Positions 62,170 to 64,000 of a stretch of 64,000 bases of DNA are shown here, piece after piece. The translations under genes and the position numbers were made by a program. The notes beneath the pieces are model-generated. The model had not been told where the DNA came from. It was given only the letters and a program-made list of their open reading frames with translations, and ran no database searches. Numbering within the stretch: the first letter of the stretch is position 1; every line of letters starts with the position of its first letter. Source of the stretch: Alcaligenes faecalis (GTDB taxonomy: Bacteria > Pseudomonadota > Gammaproteobacteria > Burkholderiales > Burkholderiaceae_B); the NCBI RefSeq assembly GCF_009497775.1, contig NZ_CP031012.1:4057235-4121234 (forward strand), read 5' to 3'.

Positions 62170-63289
62170 CGTCCTGATTTTTGTGGACAAGTGCGGTGGC
62201 CGCAATCTTGCCTATATCTGCCACAGAAGCTCCACAAGGGCCATGTAAAACAACACGCCTCATGCGAGGCGCAGAACACCGACCTCAACCAACAAAACCC
62301 GCATCTTGTGATCCACAAGACACCAAGCGTGAAACAGCTAATTCGGCCTCTTCGTGCTGTCCTGTTGATAACTTTGGGGGTAAACCTGATTTTTTGCCCA
62401 GTTATCGCTTCTTTTCCTTTGATAAAAGAAAAATCTAGTCAGCTCAGCGGCTTTCCTGTTTCCGCTCCTGTAGCCAGCAAAAAAACTGACCTCAAAGTTA
62501 AAACCACAAAAAATATAGATATAAAACAAGGACTTATTTCAACATTCCAGGCCTTGAACATACTTTCCAACTGTGAAAATACACAGTTCAGCAAGCCTTT
62601 TCAGGCGCAGCAGGATTCGTGCATGCACCAGCACACGCTTTACCCACAAAATGTGGATAAGTCAAAAATTCAAACAGGATTGACCTAGTACAAGCTCCAG
62701 GCGCAGCAATCCCTGCAGCCATAGCAAATTCTTGGCCAAACACGTCGTCCAGGTAGAACTCCCCTCTTTTGCCAGCCTGGTCCTTTTCTTGAGTTTTTCT
62801 CATATTGAAAGAAAACCCAGGGAACAGACGACAAAGTCGATCTTGCACGGTTCTGAAAATTTATTTTCAGCCTTTGCGGCTCAAATTTCTGTATGCAAAA
62901 GCCGCATAAGCCAGCGTTGAGCGAGATCGTGATTTTTGTTCATGGACTGCATCTTAGTCGAGAACTTTTGGCTTGCAAAGGGCAGGGACCTGGCTTGCAG
63001 GGAGTTGAACTTATCTTATATAACAAGCACTTAAATCTTTTATTAGAATTATTGGATGGAGCCCTGTTGATAAGTCGAACAAGTGTCTTTAGCAATGATA
63101 AAACAAGAGCTTAGCGGTTTTTTTTCCGGGGATAGATCTAACGCTTACCGGTGGATGGTTTAGGTACAACTTTTAGACTTCACAAAGAAGTACCTACTTA
63201 TGCCTTATGTATCCACACCCTGTTCACAATGCCCTTCCTAGAGCTTATCCACAGAAAAGAAAATTGTAACAGCGGGAAGAAAAGCGGAT
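62170..63289. other. Long non-coding region with DnaA boxes
   Basis: About 1.1 kb without a supported gene. DnaA boxes TGTGGATAA (62652-62660) and TTATCCACA (63245-63253) are perfect. One-mismatch boxes are at 62182-62190, 62363-62371, 63065-63073 and 63209-63217. Several AT-rich tracts occur (62490-62560, 63010-63060). On the minus strand 62588-62848 is open and may be a gene remnant. The region could be oriC itself or part of a split origin with 60155-60948. Confidence 0.55.
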
Positions 63290-64000
63290 TTAGCAGGTTG
63301 GCTGCGTAAAACCGGTGTCCGTCATGATGATTTTCTCTGGCCAACGCAAAGCAGCCAGGTGAAAAGCCGAGTCTTCAGGCGTCTGGTCCTTGCGACGATC
63401 GCGCCAACGAGCTCCAACGGAAAAGTCCACGCAAAACGTATTTTTCTTTGCACCGTGCCAGGAAAATGGATCTATATCCTTGAATAATAAGGAGTATTTA
63501 GACATTTTCGCTGTTGGTTGAGGAAAAAGCTGACGCCAGTAGTGGCCAAAAACGACCGGAATATCGTCCTGGTAGCTGTTCCACCAGGGGGTACGGTCGG
63601 AAAAACGCCAACGGTTGCCAGCAAAAAACGGGCGATCCGCGGGACCTTCGGTTCCGGAAGTCAGCAAACGGATGGGGTTGAAGTCATTTTTGACCAAATC
63701 GTAGTCAATGTAGGCCTGCAATAAAGGCATCAGGGTCTTTGGATCTTCAATTTTTTCTTTCCATTCTTGTTTTGCAGCCAGATATTTATTCAGAATTCCT
63801 TTTGTTTCTGCATAAGTATCAGCTTTACGCTCACATTCAAAGAAAAAATCAAGAAAATCTTCGCTTTTTACCGATCTAATTGCATCAATAGCTGGATTAT
63901 TCCAGGCGGCATGCACAATTCTGAGGTCATTTCTTTCCAATGCAATGGGTAGTGAGCTTAAAAACTTTCGGATTTCGTCTTTATTTTGAGGTTTTGCACG
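63290..64000 (-). CDS. Metallophosphoesterase-like protein, N-terminal part outside the window
   Basis: The reading frame stays open from 63290 past base 64000, so this is the C-terminal part (at least 236 residues) of a larger protein. FLSSLPIALERNDLRIVHAAWN and later DIPVVFGHYWR resemble the central and C-terminal motifs of calcineurin-like metallophosphatases of the PrpE/ApaH kind, including the metal-binding GH. The N-terminal GDxHG motif would lie beyond the edge and cannot be checked. An internal TTG near 63940 should not be taken as the start. Confidence 0.65.
   Translation of the reverse strand, partial: RAKPQNKDEIRKFLSSLPIALERNDLRIVHAAWNNPAIDAIRSVKSEDFLDFFFECERKADTYAETKGILNKYLAAKQEWKEKIEDPKTLMPLLQAYIDYDLVKNDFNPIRLLTSGTEGPADRPFFAGNRWRFSDRTPWWNSYQDDIPVVFGHYWRQLFPQPTAKMSKYSLLFKDIDPFSWHGAKKNTFCVDFSVGARWRDRRKDQTPEDSAFHLAALRWPEKIIMTDTGFTQPTC

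Noticed and set aside
62191..62688. A 165-codon + strand frame in the region after the aminotransferase
   Set aside because: It has an alternative start, no ribosome site, and composition unlike neighbouring genes, and it lies among DnaA boxes.

Overview
The window looks like an origin-proximal segment of an Alcaligenaceae (Burkholderiales) chromosome, most likely Alcaligenes or a close relative. I infer this from a pre-azurin very close to the Alcaligenes/Achromobacter azurins I remember, the betaproteobacterial order rpsL-rpsG-fusA-tuf-rpsJ, two near-identical tuf genes, and parAB-rsmG-mnmG with parS sites and DnaA boxes. No marker gene was searched, so the genus is an inference. No prophage, insertion sequence or CRISPR array is visible.

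Layout. (1) 1-10.8 kb: one fatty-acid degradation locus on the + strand. It runs from a PsrA-type TetR regulator with its own operator through fadE, fadI, fadJ, fadL, a DUF4442 thioesterase-like gene and a secreted chalcone-isomerase-like gene to fadD. Together these cover uptake, activation and beta-oxidation of long-chain fatty acids. (2) 10.9-15.9 kb: cysJ-cysI-cysG, the NADPH sulfite reductase and its siroheme synthase. (3) 16.2-21.8 kb: a minus-strand operon of an AhpD-like protein, a flavin monooxygenase-like acyl-CoA-dehydrogenase-fold protein and an SsuABC/NrtABC-type ABC transporter, divergent from a cupin-AraC regulator. Beside cysJIG this looks like an organosulfur (or other small organic) scavenging system and is the best candidate for undescribed biology. 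(4) 22.1-26.8 kb: the S10 ribosomal operon from rplC to rpsQ, with its own promoter. (5) 27.1-29.9 kb: a betaine-type ABC transporter (proV and a substrate-binding/permease fusion) sitting between rpsJ and rplC. (6) 30.0-34.8 kb: the str operon rpsL-rpsG-fusA-tuf-rpsJ, with a leader holding a terminator-like hairpin. (7) 35.2-41.3 kb: a response regulator, a LysM-FecR protein and a CHASE2 histidine kinase, then an AraC/LysE-exporter pair and azurin. (8) 41.4-55.1 kb: rpoC, rpoB, rplL, rplJ, rplA, rplK, nusG, secE, tRNA-Trp, a second tuf, tRNA-Thr, tRNA-Gly and tRNA-Tyr. (9) 55.7-64 kb: parB, parA, rsmG, mnmG, a methionine-type aminotransferase with DnaA-box-bearing non-coding DNA on both sides, and the 3' part of a metallophosphoesterase-like gene that leaves the window.

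Most highly expressed genes between 22 and 60 kb lie on the minus strand. That is co-directional with a fork leaving an origin at about 60-63 kb, which agrees with the DnaA boxes and parS sites there.
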